From NCBI RefSeq assembly GCF_013415105.1, contig NZ_JACCDF010000012.1, positions 92,673 through 156,672 of the forward strand: a stretch of 64,000 nucleotides of DNA, written 5' to 3'. The notes under the pieces were generated by a model that was given only the letters and a program-made list of their open reading frames with translations, did no database searches and was not told where the DNA came from. This stretch comes from Vreelandella salicampi (GTDB lineage Bacteria > Pseudomonadota > Gammaproteobacteria > Pseudomonadales > Halomonadaceae). The translations under genes were made by a program, and so were the position numbers. Positions 47,037-56,340 of this stretch are shown here, piece after piece; position 1 is the first letter of the stretch, and the number at the start of each line of letters is the position of its first letter.

Positions 47037-49082
47037 TTAGCGGTGTGTCTCGCTTGGCGTGGGGGCTGGCGCGTCGGTAGCGAGCTGAAACTCCTGCACC
47101 AGGGCGGTAAGCTCCGCCGACATAATGATCATGTCTTCGCTGATATCGGTGATACTGCGCATCGAATGAGCGTTGCGTGAGCTGGCGGCATCAATGTCGC
47201 GCAGCGCTACCACCACCTGATTGCTGGCGGTTTTTTGCTGCTGGGTCGAAAGTGATATCTGCTGCGCGGCGTTACTGGTCTGGCTGGCGGCCTTGAGCAG
47301 GGCTTCCAAGTCTTGTGCGGTGTTTTTGCTCACCTCAACGCCTTGCTCAATGGAAGTGGCGCCTTTCTCAGAGGCGACCACCAATCGATTAATGGCGCTT
47401 TGAATCTCATCGGTGTGGTCTTCGATTTCCTGGGTAGAGTCGGTCACGCTATCGGCTAGGCGGCGAATTTCACTGGCGACGACGGAAAAACGACGCCCCG
47501 CATCGCCAGCGCTGGAGGCTTCCAACGCGGCGTTGAAAGCGATCAGTTTCGTTTGGGCCGCTAAATGGTTAATTAGCTCCATGACCTTGCTGATCTGTTT
47601 CGATTTAGCGCCGAGCGCCATGATTTCTACGAGGCTTTGCTCGTTATCGTGGCGAATATCCTGCATTTTGGTTTGCAGCGTCTGCATAGCTGCGGTGCCG
47701 GTGCGACTGCGTTCTAGCGTTTGGTTCGCGACATCGACCACTGATTGGGAGTGGTCGGCAATTTGGGTAGAGGAAGTGGATAGCTCCTCCATGGTCGAGG
47801 TAATCTCCGCCACGGAAGACGCCATTTCTTCTACCGCGGCGGCCATGGTTTGGCTCGCCTCCTGATGAATATAGTCGCGCTGGGTATAGGCAGATGTGCC
47901 GGATAGCCCGGCCGTTTTCGCCAGCCGGTCAGCCACCTCGTTAAGGGCCACGGCATTCTGCGACACTGCCTGGATGGCATGTGAGAGGCGCGCCAGAAGT
48001 TCATTGGTCTGGTTGGCTAAATCGCCAAGTTCGGCATGGTCATCGGTCTCGATACGGCGGGTCAGATCCAGGCTGTGCGTAATCTCTTTTAGCTGTCGCT
48101 GAAACCGTATCAGCGGTCGGGTGAGGGTGCCGGTCAGCGGATAGAGCACGGCAAGGCCCACCAGCAAAATCAAAAGCCCTATCCCCATGGACTCGAGTAA
48201 GCGCTGCTGAAGCGCGCTCAGGTATTCTTCTTTAGCGACTTCCACCATTAAGTAGTGCTCGAGCTCGGGTAACCAGCGTGTGCTGACCAGGAAGGTGTCG
48301 CCATCGCGGGTGACTTCTTGAACGCGCGGCAGCTGTGTGACGTCTCCAAGCAGGCGCGCGGCATCTGAGGGATTTAAGGTCGCTGTATTCGCCGTGTCGC
48401 TTTGGATCAGTGTCTCGCCTTCCGGGCTCAGCAGGGCCGCACGGCTGCTACTGCTTGGGCGAAAGTCCTTAATCAGCGCTGCAATGCGATTGAGGTTAAG
48501 CCCCGCGCCTGCCACGACCCGTGGGCGTCCGTTTTCAGCGCGGCTTTCACTGCGGAAGTTGAGGTACACAAAAGCTTCATCGGGAGAGAAAGAGTCGCTA
48601 TCTAAGTTAAGTTCGTAGGCATCGCTGCTATCGGTAAAGCGGTAGTACCAGGGATCATCATCGGGATTCATGGTGCGTTGGAGAAACTCGCCGTCGCGAA
48701 GCTGGAAGTAATAGCTACGGTTTGCGTACTGCGCGGCGATAAAGAGGAGTTCGGTATCGAGTTGTGTCATCAAGCGGGAGAGGTAAGCGATTATGCTATC
48801 GCGTTCCTCTTCCGGGAGGCCGTTTTCAACCCACTGTTCGATGAAGTAGTCGTTAGCCAATGTTTCTGAGATCGCCAACGGCCGGCTGAGGCGCAGGTTA
48901 AGGTTGGCGGCAAGCCCTTCCAGCTGGGACGGAAGTCCCTCGTCGAGCAGGGTTTGAATGCGCATCTCACTATGGGCACGCGCTTGAAACCACAGTGCGG
49001 CGAGCATGGCAATAATCAGCACCGTACCAAAAGAGAGAAATAGACGCAGCCGCATCGGGAGGGTTTTCCAGCGCGCATTCAT
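47037..49082 (-). CDS. Cache-type chemoreceptor of the Wsp-like system
   Basis: The 681-residue receptor has a membrane helix near residues 12-30, a large periplasmic sensor that looks like a double Cache domain, a second helix near residues 287-307, HAMP and the signalling hairpin (tip LAAQTKLIAFNAALEASSAGDAGRRF). It has no C-terminal CheR-docking pentapeptide, unlike the receptor at 3732-5468. It is the first gene of the leftward operon. WspA has a shorter four-helix sensor, so the input here is likely different. Confidence 0.9.
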   Translation of the reverse strand: MNARWKTLPMRLRLFLSFGTVLIIAMLAALWFQARAHSEMRIQTLLDEGLPSQLEGLAANLNLRLSRPLAISETLANDYFIEQWVENGLPEEERDSIIAYLSRLMTQLDTELLFIAAQYANRSYYFQLRDGEFLQRTMNPDDDPWYYRFTDSSDAYELNLDSDSFSPDEAFVYLNFRSESRAENGRPRVVAGAGLNLNRIAALIKDFRPSSSSRAALLSPEGETLIQSDTANTATLNPSDAARLLGDVTQLPRVQEVTRDGDTFLVSTRWLPELEHYLMVEVAKEEYLSALQQRLLESMGIGLLILLVGLAVLYPLTGTLTRPLIRFQRQLKEITHSLDLTRRIETDDHAELGDLANQTNELLARLSHAIQAVSQNAVALNEVADRLAKTAGLSGTSAYTQRDYIHQEASQTMAAAVEEMASSVAEITSTMEELSTSSTQIADHSQSVVDVANQTLERSRTGTAAMQTLQTKMQDIRHDNEQSLVEIMALGAKSKQISKVMELINHLAAQTKLIAFNAALEASSAGDAGRRFSVVASEIRRLADSVTDSTQEIEDHTDEIQSAINRLVVASEKGATSIEQGVEVSKNTAQDLEALLKAASQTSNAAQQISLSTQQQKTASNQVVVALRDIDAASSRNAHSMRSITDISEDMIIMSAELTALVQEFQLATDAPAPTPSETHR

Positions 49083-49232
49083 TCAGGGAGTGCTCCGAAA
49101 AGAGGATCGTATAGCGCTGATTTCAGCGGCTTTCCGCCCCCCTGTCTAGTCTAGGGGTTAAACGTTGCGGCATTATTTTTATTAATTTGTGTATAGGTTT
49201 TTGTTGCCACTGTAAAAGGAATGAATGTCTTT

Positions 49233-49254
49233 GATTATTTTTTTAAAAATAATC
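49233..49254. promoter_or_regulatory. AT-rich palindrome, possible operator
   Basis: Two 10-base arms (GATTATTTTT and AAAAATAATC) pair perfectly around a TT centre. It lies between two divergent genes, about 150 bases from each start, so it could bind a dimeric regulator or nucleoid protein, or act as a hairpin. Confidence 0.4.
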
Positions 49255-49320
49255 TTATTTAATCAGTTGGTTATATGAAGTTCCGGCAGTTTGATAGCCA
49301 GCCTCAACAAGTCTAATTCT

Positions 49321-49349
49321 TTGACAGAAGTGATACGCGTCCGTAAGCT
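49321..49349 (+). promoter_or_regulatory. Predicted sigma-70 promoter for the 307-residue gene
   Basis: A perfect -35 box TTGACA is followed after 17 bases by TAAGCT, a weak -10 box. The gene starts about 47 bases further on. Confidence 0.45.
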
Positions 49350-49396
49350 TGCTACCAAATGGAACAGTGGCGCAGGCCAATCAATAAGGACTCATT

Positions 49397-50320
49397 ATGT
49401 TATCGCTCTCATCGTCGTCACTTCTGCGCTTATTGCGCTCTTTGGCTGAGCAAGCCGGTTCTGACACGGGCATGTTGCCTGCTGTGGGTACGACAGCACG
49501 CCTTAAAATTCGCCACGATATTCAGCGGTTTTTCGATTTGACCCCTGAGCAGGTTGAAACCCTGTTACCGGATAGCGCCGTCTCGCTAGATGAATGGGGC
49601 GCTGCACTTAGCGCCAAGTCCTCGTCGTTCTCGACGCTGTGGCTTTATGAACTTTCCGCTGACGGCGCCTTTAGCTTCGAGCTCCCCGAGCAGCATCATC
49701 ACCACGCTGAGGCATTGTGTGACGAGGCAAAAGCACTGCAGCAGCTCTTATGCCCGGCTGCAACGGCGTCGCGCACCTTAGTCCACTGGCTTTCACCGCA
49801 GACCGTTTCAGGGTTTATGTTCACTATGCTGCTGCCGGAACAGGCCGGCTGGCGTTCGCTGTCGCTTTTTGATCATGCCAATGCATTACAAACATTGATG
49901 CCGGGCGATGCGGTGGTGACCAGTGCAGAAGGCTGGCATCAGTTAGCCCAGCGCTTCCCATCGTTACCGATGAATGTCACGGCGATTGCGACTGAGCCGC
50001 TTGCGGTGAAGACGTACCGCACGCTGCTGGCCAAAGGCGTGTCGCAGGTGATTGAGCTGCACTGCCAGCCGGAAATCGGGACGATTGCCGCGCGTCGCTC
50101 ACAACAGGCGCCGTTTGAGCTTTTACCCCACTGGCATCCTACCGAGAGCGATGACTGTCTGCTGCGCATGACGCACGGTGGTGAGCCGGAGGAGATTAAG
50201 CTGAGTCAGCCGCTGCACTGGGTTGGGGGACGCCACTTTTTAGCTGCGCCACCGACGGACAATGCGCCTGCACGTTTGGGTAAGCATAGCGCGGCGTCAC
50301 ATCGTATCAGCGCCGCGTGA
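49397..50320 (+). CDS. Unrecognised 307-residue protein, possibly a degenerate adenylate-forming-like protein
   Basis: I do not recognise this soluble protein. The stretch from about residue 85 (FSFELPEQ, HAEALCDEAKALQQLL, TLVHWLSPQTVSGFMFTMLLPEQAGW, LMPGDAVVTSAEGWHQL) loosely recalls the N-domain of AMP-forming acyl ligases. The Thr/Ser/Gly-rich ATP loop is absent. If the resemblance is real, it is a non-catalytic remnant. It is divergent from the Wsp-like operon and convergent with the DHH gene. AAGGAC precedes the ATG. Confidence 0.55.
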   Translation: MLSLSSSSLLRLLRSLAEQAGSDTGMLPAVGTTARLKIRHDIQRFFDLTPEQVETLLPDSAVSLDEWGAALSAKSSSFSTLWLYELSADGAFSFELPEQHHHHAEALCDEAKALQQLLCPAATASRTLVHWLSPQTVSGFMFTMLLPEQAGWRSLSLFDHANALQTLMPGDAVVTSAEGWHQLAQRFPSLPMNVTAIATEPLAVKTYRTLLAKGVSQVIELHCQPEIGTIAARRSQQAPFELLPHWHPTESDDCLLRMTHGGEPEEIKLSQPLHWVGGRHFLAAPPTDNAPARLGKHSAASHRISAA

Positions 50321-50328
50321 GGAGGCCT

Positions 50329-51270
50329 TCAGCCGTCAGCGTTGATCCTGGCGACGATTTCCTCAAGGGTGTTTGCGGCCTTGTCGTTATCGATTTGGCA
50401 GGTGCCGGCGTTGAGATGGCCGCCGCCGCCGTATTCAAGGCATAGCTCGCCCACATTGGTGTTGCTGGTGCGGTTTAAAATCGATTTGCCAATCGCAAAC
50501 ACGGTGTTTTGCTGCTTTAAGCCCCACATGACGTGGATGGAAATATTGCACTCGGGGTAGAGCGCGTAGACCACAAAACGGTTGGTGGCATAAATGGTCT
50601 CTTCGTCCCGCAGGTCGAGCACCACGAGATTGCCGTGCACCTTGGCGCAGCGTTTGATCTGCTCTTTGGCTTTGTCTTCGTGATCGCGATAAAGCTCGAC
50701 GCGCTCGCGCACGTCATCAAGCGCTAAAATCTCGTCAATGGTGTGCTCGCGGCAGTAATCGATCAGCTTCATCATCAGCTGATAGTTGGAGATACGAAAT
50801 TCGCGAAAGCGGCCAAGACCGGTGCGCGCGTCCATGATGAAGTTGAGCAGTACCCAGCCTTGCGGGTTGAGGATTTCCTCTTTGTTGAACTGCGCGGAGT
50901 CGCCCTTGTCGACGGCTTCCATCATGTCGTCCCAACGCGCGGGGAAGGCGTCATGGCCGCCGTAGTAGTCGAACACCACACGCGCGGCGGAGGGCGCGTC
51001 GGGGTCGATCACGTGATTGTCGGCGCGCTCGGTGTTACGCACGGTTTCGCTTAGGTGGTGGTCAAAGGCCAGATGGCAACCGGGCACGTAGGGCAGGTTG
51101 GTGGTGATGTCGCGCTCGGTAATCTCGACCTTGCCATCCTGCATGTCCTTCGGGTGGACGAAAGTGATGTCGTCGATCAAATCCAAGTGCTTGAGAAGTG
51201 CGCCGCAAACCAGGCCGTCAAAGTCACTGCGAGTGACAAGTCGGAACTTGTGCGAATCAGTAGAAACCAT
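50329..51270 (-). CDS. DHH-family phosphoesterase
   Basis: The 313-residue protein has the metal-binding motifs of DHH phosphoesterases: TRSDFDGLVC near residue 13, FDHHLS near residue 70, and a C-terminal GGGGHLNAGTCQ substrate-binding motif (DHHA1). Relatives cleave oligoribonucleotides, pAp, polyphosphate or cyclic dinucleotides; which one applies here cannot be decided from sequence. Confidence 0.85.
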   Translation of the reverse strand: MVSTDSHKFRLVTRSDFDGLVCGALLKHLDLIDDITFVHPKDMQDGKVEITERDITTNLPYVPGCHLAFDHHLSETVRNTERADNHVIDPDAPSAARVVFDYYGGHDAFPARWDDMMEAVDKGDSAQFNKEEILNPQGWVLLNFIMDARTGLGRFREFRISNYQLMMKLIDYCREHTIDEILALDDVRERVELYRDHEDKAKEQIKRCAKVHGNLVVLDLRDEETIYATNRFVVYALYPECNISIHVMWGLKQQNTVFAIGKSILNRTSNTNVGELCLEYGGGGHLNAGTCQIDNDKAANTLEEIVARINADG

Positions 51271-51397
51271 TAACCATCCTCAATGTTGTATTCAGTTTAA
51301 AAAGTCATAAGACGATACCAGCCCTTACCACATAGGGGAACGGGAGAAATATGAGTACAATCGAGGTCTTATCCATTTCCGGTGCCAGGAGTAGGCG

Positions 51398-52336
51398 GTG
51401 AGCGATTCCATCATTCGTATCGAAGGCCTGAGTAAGACCTTTGCCGGTGGCTTTCAGGCGCTGCGTCAAGTGGATCTGTCGATTCAGCGCGGTGAGATTT
51501 TTGCACTGCTCGGTCCTAACGGGGCGGGTAAAACAACGCTTATCAGCGCGGTGTGCGGGTTGGTATCGCCCACACAAGGTACTGTGTGGGTGGATGGCTT
51601 CGATAACGTCAAAGCCTATCGTGCTGCCCGTGAGCGAATTGGATTGGTACCTCAGGAACTCACCAACGAAGCGTTCGAGACCGTTTGGAATACCGTCAGC
51701 TTCAGCCGCGGCCTGTTTGGCAAGCCGCCTAACCCGAAGCACATCGAGCGGGTGTTAAGATCGTTAACGCTGTGGGAGAAGCGTAATAACCGCCTGATTA
51801 CCCTCTCCGGCGGGATGAAGCGCCGCGTGCTAATAGCCAAGGCGCTCTCCCATGAGCCCCGCATTCTTTTCCTTGATGAACCCACCGCCGGCGTGGATGT
51901 GGAGCTTCGCCGCGAAATGTGGAATGTCGTGCGCGAATTGCGCGATCAGGGGGTCACCATCATTCTTACCACGCACTATATTGAGGAAGCCGAGGAGATG
52001 GCCGACCGCATCGGCGTGATCAACCACGGCGAGATCGTGTTGGTGGAGGAGAAAAACGTGCTGATTGAAAAGCTCGGCCGTAAGCAGCTGACCGTGCAGT
52101 TGTTTGAGCCGTTAGAGGCGCTGCCACCTGAGCTTGCCACCTTCGCGCTGATACAAAATGAAGCCGGTGATGAACTCATTTACAGCTACGAGAGTGCCAT
52201 CCAGAAAGCGGGTGATGGAGGGATTTCGGCGCTTTTAGGCGCGCTCAATAAGGCGGGTGTCGGGGTGAAAGATCTGCATACCCGGCAGAGCTCGTTGGAA
52301 GATATTTTTGTCGACTTGGTCAAGGAGCGCGCATGA
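51398..52336 (+). CDS. ABC-2 type exporter ATP-binding protein (YadG-like)
   Basis: This 312-residue ATPase has Walker [10 protein letters not shown], signature LSGGMKRR and Walker [13 protein letters not shown], followed by a His switch. It starts at GTG with AGGAG upstream and overlaps the permease gene by ATGA. The pair resembles E. coli YadG/YadH in size and layout; the substrate is unknown. Confidence 0.9.
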   Translation: MSDSIIRIEGLSKTFAGGFQALRQVDLSIQRGEIFALLGPNGAGKTTLISAVCGLVSPTQGTVWVDGFDNVKAYRAARERIGLVPQELTNEAFETVWNTVSFSRGLFGKPPNPKHIERVLRSLTLWEKRNNRLITLSGGMKRRVLIAKALSHEPRILFLDEPTAGVDVELRREMWNVVRELRDQGVTIILTTHYIEEAEEMADRIGVINHGEIVLVEEKNVLIEKLGRKQLTVQLFEPLEALPPELATFALIQNEAGDELIYSYESAIQKAGDGGISALLGALNKAGVGVKDLHTRQSSLEDIFVDLVKERA

Positions 52337-53094
52337 ACGTCTACCCTGTCCGTGCCATTTATATGGCGGAAATGATGCGCACCCGCCGCACGCTGCTGCA
52401 AAGTGTGGTGTCACCGGTAATCTCGACGTCGCTGTATTTTGTTGTGTTTGGTGCGGCGATTGGCTCGCGCATTGATGAGATTGGTGGCGTTAGCTACGGG
52501 GCTTTCATCGTACCCGGTTTGATCATGCTGATGCTATTGACCCAAAGCGTCTCCAACGCCTCGTTCGGGATTTTCTTTCCTAAATTCTCCGGCAGTATTT
52601 ATGAGCTGCTTTCTGCGCCGATTTCGTTTCTTGAGATCGTCATTGGCTACGTTGGCGCGGCCGCGACAAAATCGGTGGTGCTGGGGTTGATCATTCTGGC
52701 GACCGCTCGGCTGTTCGTTCCCATGGAGGTGGCACACCCTGTCTGGATGTTGCTCTTCTTACTGCTGACCGCGGTGACGTTTAGCATGCTCGGCTTTATT
52801 ATCGGCATTTGGGCGGATGGCTTTGACAAGCTTCAGCTGGTGCCGCTTTTAGTGATTACCCCGCTGACTTTTCTGGGCGGCAGTTTCTACTCCATAGATA
52901 TGCTGCCGCCGTTCTGGCAAGGCGTGACGCTATTCAACCCCGTCGTTTATCTGGTGAGCGGTTTTCGCTGGAGTTTTTATGGCATTAGCGATGTCAGTAT
53001 GGTGGCCAGTCTGGCGATGATTTTGCTTTTTCTGCTCGTTTGTTTGGCCACCATCGCTTGGATTTTTCGCACCGGTTACCGCCTTAAGCCCTAA
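52333..53094 (+). CDS. ABC-2 type exporter permease (YadH-like)
   Basis: The 253-residue protein has about six membrane helices and the ABC-2 signature region ([35 protein letters not shown], written here as separate conserved pieces: TFLGGSFYS, then LPPFWQ and [12 protein letters not shown]). It forms the membrane part of the exporter with the upstream ATPase. Confidence 0.9.
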   Translation: MNVYPVRAIYMAEMMRTRRTLLQSVVSPVISTSLYFVVFGAAIGSRIDEIGGVSYGAFIVPGLIMLMLLTQSVSNASFGIFFPKFSGSIYELLSAPISFLEIVIGYVGAAATKSVVLGLIILATARLFVPMEVAHPVWMLLFLLLTAVTFSMLGFIIGIWADGFDKLQLVPLLVITPLTFLGGSFYSIDMLPPFWQGVTLFNPVVYLVSGFRWSFYGISDVSMVASLAMILLFLLVCLATIAWIFRTGYRLKP

Positions 53095-53123
53095 ACCCGC
53101 CACACCAGAGAACGCTTCACGCT

Positions 53124-54122
53124 ATGCCGCTATTGCAAAGTATTGTTCATCATCTCGAACCCACGCTCGATGGAGGACGCCTGACCGTCTCCGCCGCGGA
53201 TGCGCCGCACCCGCAAGAAAATGCGGCGATGGATACGTTGGTCAGCGAGTTAAACGACACCTATAACACCAAGCCCAAGGGCTGGGGGCGCTTTACTGAC
53301 GCCGAGGGTTCAGGCTTTAGTCGTGAGTTGCGGGCGTATCTTGCCGAGGAGCAGGGGTTTGCGGCAATCACGCAGACACTCACCGAACGCTTGGCCGTAG
53401 CGCTTGCCAAGCACCTGGCCGTGAGCGGCTACGTAGTGTTTGCCCATCAACAACAAGGCGAGACGCAAACATTACTGCTGGCTCTGGTGCATCAGCGTGA
53501 GGGTATCGGGATCAATGCGGCGCACCATGCTGAGCCTGCCGCCCAGCTCAATACGCGTCAGCTGACGCTTGCGGCACGCATCAACCTCACTCAATGGCAA
53601 CAGGGGGATGCGCAATCGCAGTATGTCTCGTTTCTGAAAGACCGAGGCGCCAAGAAGCTCTCTGAGGTGGTGGCCGAATGGCTGGGCGTTGAGGAGGGCG
53701 TGGATGCCCCGACGGAGACGCGCACGCTGCTCAAAGCATTCAGCGACTACGTAGAGAAGGAAGACTTTGATGATGAGTCGAGCCGCGAAAAGACCGATGC
53801 GCTAGTAGGTTACGCCAACGACCAGCTGCGCCGCGGCGAGCCGATGACCCTGGATGAACTCTCGGCGGTCGTGGATGAGAAGCAGCCGAAGGCATTTTAC
53901 GAGTATATTCGCCAAGCCGATTACGGCCTCGCTCCGGAAATCCCACCGGATAAGCGTACACTCAACCAGTTTAGGCGCTTTACCGGCCGTGCAGGTGGTG
54001 TATCGATCAGTTTTGACTCGCACTTGCTGGGTTCTAGCGTGGAGTATGACGAGAACGCTGACCGCCTGATCATTAAACAAGTGCCTAAACAGCTGAAAGA
54101 GCAGCTTAAACGACATGATTGA
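53124..54122 (+). CDS. yejK: Nucleoid-associated protein YejK/NdpA
   Basis: This 332-residue protein matches the NdpA family of nucleoid-associated proteins: LVSELNDTYNTKPKGWGRF near the N-terminus, FLKDRGAKKLSEVVAEWLG in the middle, and GVSISFDSHLLGSSVEYD near the end. The length is normal. Confidence 0.93.
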   Translation: MPLLQSIVHHLEPTLDGGRLTVSAADAPHPQENAAMDTLVSELNDTYNTKPKGWGRFTDAEGSGFSRELRAYLAEEQGFAAITQTLTERLAVALAKHLAVSGYVVFAHQQQGETQTLLLALVHQREGIGINAAHHAEPAAQLNTRQLTLAARINLTQWQQGDAQSQYVSFLKDRGAKKLSEVVAEWLGVEEGVDAPTETRTLLKAFSDYVEKEDFDDESSREKTDALVGYANDQLRRGEPMTLDELSAVVDEKQPKAFYEYIRQADYGLAPEIPPDKRTLNQFRRFTGRAGGVSISFDSHLLGSSVEYDENADRLIIKQVPKQLKEQLKRHD

Positions 54123-54161
54123 GTGTTACGTTAAGGCTTACCTGATTTAAGAGGCGTTTAC

Positions 54162-54746
54162 ATGACGCAAGCTTCTAGTCTGACGCACCTACTGGAATCC
54201 TTAGAGAACATGGAGCGCCGTAAGCTTCAGGTGAGCGTTGAGGACGTGCTCACCGCTGCGGGGAGGCGTTCGTTTGGCCCTATGCTGTTGGTGGCGGGGC
54301 TTATTACGCTCGCTCCGTTGATTGGCGATATTCCCGGTATGCCTACGCTGATGGCGGCCATCGTGCTGTTGACCGCTGGGCAGTTGTTGGCGGGGCGAGA
54401 TCGGTTTTGGTTGCCGCAATGGCTGTTACGGCGGCACATGACACGCAAGACGTTTGACAAAGGCTTGCAGCGGATGAAAAAACCGGCACGCTGGGTTGAT
54501 CGCTGGCTGCGGATGCGCTTGCCGTGGCTGACCGGTTATTGGGGCAGCCGCCTGACCGCGTTAACGGCGCTTATCATTGCGCTGGCTATGCCACCGATGG
54601 AGTTTATTCCCTTTTCCGCCAACGGGGCAGGGTTGGCACTAACGCTTCTTGGCTTGGGGCTGGTTGCCCGCGATGGCGTGGTATTGCTACTGGGCGTTGG
54701 CATCACGGTCACCACCATTATGGTGGTGGCGGCAAATCTTTTGTAA
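54162..54746 (+). CDS. ExoD-family membrane protein
   Basis: The 194-residue protein has several membrane helices and ExoD-like features (GRRSFGPMLLVAGLITLAP, GDIPGMPTLMA, then RLTALTALIIALAMPPMEF). ExoD is linked to exopolysaccharide production and alkali tolerance in rhizobia; its role here is unknown. Confidence 0.85.
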   Translation: MTQASSLTHLLESLENMERRKLQVSVEDVLTAAGRRSFGPMLLVAGLITLAPLIGDIPGMPTLMAAIVLLTAGQLLAGRDRFWLPQWLLRRHMTRKTFDKGLQRMKKPARWVDRWLRMRLPWLTGYWGSRLTALTALIIALAMPPMEFIPFSANGAGLALTLLGLGLVARDGVVLLLGVGITVTTIMVVAANLL

Positions 54747-54780
54747 TAGCAGCAAATAGCGTTTGAAAGGAGCGCGCTTA

Positions 54781-55350
54781 ATGGCAAGTCATCCCCATCA
54801 TCAAGACGATAACCCCATAAAAACCCCCGAGCAGCAGCACCCATGGGAGCGCAGGACCGAGCGTTGGTTATGGAACTCTCGCTTTTTGGTCATGCTGGCG
54901 GTAGTGCCAAGCCTGCTGGGGTCGCTGACCTTGTTTATCGTCGGCACCGTCGATATCTTCAAAGTAGCAGCGGGAACACTCAGCTACTATTTCGTCGGCA
55001 GCGACACCAATATACACGATACTCTCGTGCCCGATATTATCGTTGCCGTGGATATTTACCTGATCGCGATTGTGCTGTTGATCTTCGGGCTTGGCGTGTA
55101 CCGCTTGTTTATTTCGCGGATAGACATCGCTGAAATCAATAACCGCAAGCATCCCTTCAACGTGGCATCGCTCGATCACCTCAAAGATAAAATCGCCCGC
55201 GTGGTGATTCTGGCGGTGATTATTGAGTTCTTCCGCGCGGTCGTGGATATTCGCTTTGCCACGCCGCTGGATGCGATTTACCTGGCACTTTCGGTGCTGG
55301 CGCTAGCGGCAGCGCTTTATTTTATGAGCCTGGGGCACAAAGACGAGTAA
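54781..55350 (+). CDS. YqhA-family (UPF0114) membrane protein
   Basis: The 189-residue protein has four predicted membrane helices and matches YqhA-family features (WNSRFLVMLAVVPSLLGSL, DIYLIAIVLLIFGLGVYRLF, LDHLKDKIARVVILAVIIEF). The ATG at 54781 follows AAAGGAG, so I rejected a TTG at 54763. Molecular function is unknown. A terminator follows. Confidence 0.85.
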   Translation: MASHPHHQDDNPIKTPEQQHPWERRTERWLWNSRFLVMLAVVPSLLGSLTLFIVGTVDIFKVAAGTLSYYFVGSDTNIHDTLVPDIIVAVDIYLIAIVLLIFGLGVYRLFISRIDIAEINNRKHPFNVASLDHLKDKIARVVILAVIIEFFRAVVDIRFATPLDAIYLALSVLALAAALYFMSLGHKDE

Positions 55351-55352
55351 CG

Positions 55353-55380
55353 CACAACGCCACCCGAAGGTGGCGTTGTG
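55353..55380 (+). terminator. Hairpin terminator after the YqhA-family gene
   Basis: A perfect 12-bp stem (CACAACGCCACC, loop CGAA, GGTGGCGTTGTG) starts three bases past the stop. It has no clear T tract, so it may mainly protect the 3' end or separate the convergent genes. Confidence 0.6.
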
Positions 55381-55398
55381 GTGAGGGCGGCTAACGGC

Positions 55399-55704
55399 TT
55401 AAGCGCAGTCAGCAGCGCCCTCGCCGAACATATCAAACATCAGCTCGCGCCCCATGCGGGTCAGCACAAAGCGGCCATACTCGTTGAACGTGGCGGCTTC
55501 GCTGGCTTCTAGCACTTGCTGGCAGGTCGCCCATTCTGATGCGCTGGTTTTCAGCGCCGACAGGTCACGGCGCGCTAAGCCACGATGCGGCAAGGTAACG
55601 GTTTCTAAAACGTGACCGTGGTTGTAAAGCAACTCAGCGACGGTAGAAAGACATTGGCGTAAGCTACGCTGCACATGCGCTGCGGTAGAGGTATCGGGAG
55701 GCAT
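55399..55704 (-). CDS. Hypothetical 101-residue protein
   Basis: I do not recognise this small soluble protein (MPPDTSTAAHVQRSL...). It is mostly helical-looking, with a conserved-style FNEYGRFVLTRMGRELMFDMFGEG near its end. The ATG at 55704 follows GGAG at the expected spacing. It is divergent from ppiC. Confidence 0.6.
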   Translation of the reverse strand: MPPDTSTAAHVQRSLRQCLSTVAELLYNHGHVLETVTLPHRGLARRDLSALKTSASEWATCQQVLEASEAATFNEYGRFVLTRMGRELMFDMFGEGAADCA

Positions 55705-55918
55705 AGAATGTTCTCCTGCAAACAGCCCAAAACGGGTTTGTTGCAGCGCATTATAAACGAAAGTCGCTATAATACCAAGGTTGTAGTTGTGGTGATGGAT
55801 CCGCGCAACGGTAAGCAGATAGTAAGGGAGAATAAGAAAGCGAGAAGAACCGTTCAGCCTCTTTGCCTGCATGATAAACTGGCGCACCGCTTTGGGGATT
55901 TCTATTAAGGAGTTTGTT

Positions 55919-56197
55919 ATGGCACGCGCCAGCGCCCGTCATATTTTGGTAAGCAGTGAAGAGCAGTGCAATGTGCTGAAACAAGAGATCGAAAATGGTC
56001 GTGATTTCGCTGAAGTGGCCAAGGAGCACTCTAGCTGCCCTTCTGGGCGTCAGGGCGGCGATCTTGGCAGCTTTGGCCCGGGCCAAATGGTGCCGGAATT
56101 CGATAAAGTCGTCTTTAATGATGAGTTGAACAAGGTACTCGGGCCGGTAAAAACCCAGTTTGGGTATCACCTGCTTGAGGTTACTAGCCGCAGTTAA
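55919..56197 (+). CDS. ppiC: Parvulin-type peptidyl-prolyl isomerase PpiC
   Basis: This 92-residue single-domain parvulin (ARASARHILVSSEEQC, SSCPSGRQGGDLGSFGPGQMVPEF, TQFGYHLLEV) matches cytosolic PpiC, which isomerises prolyl bonds. It has no signal peptide. AAGGAG precedes the ATG at 55919. Confidence 0.93.
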   Translation: MARASARHILVSSEEQCNVLKQEIENGRDFAEVAKEHSSCPSGRQGGDLGSFGPGQMVPEFDKVVFNDELNKVLGPVKTQFGYHLLEVTSRS

Positions 56198-56340
56198 TGG
56201 CAACATAAAAGACGTTAAGCGCCGCGGTCTAACGGTCGCGGTGTGAAACGCGTGCCTTGCTTCCTCCAGGCACTAATCGTTGTATTTGTAGTCGTAAAAG
56301 ACCGACGTCACAACAGATCAGTGCAACAGGAGCGAATAAC

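Larger units (their letters stand above)
49083..49396. other. 314-base AT-rich divergent promoter region
   Basis: This region separates the Wsp-like operon from the 307-residue gene. It contains a sigma-70-like pair reading rightward (TTGACA at 49321, 17-base spacer, TAAGCT at 49344). It also holds an AT-only-core palindrome at 49233-49254. No small gene is convincing here. Confidence 0.5.
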
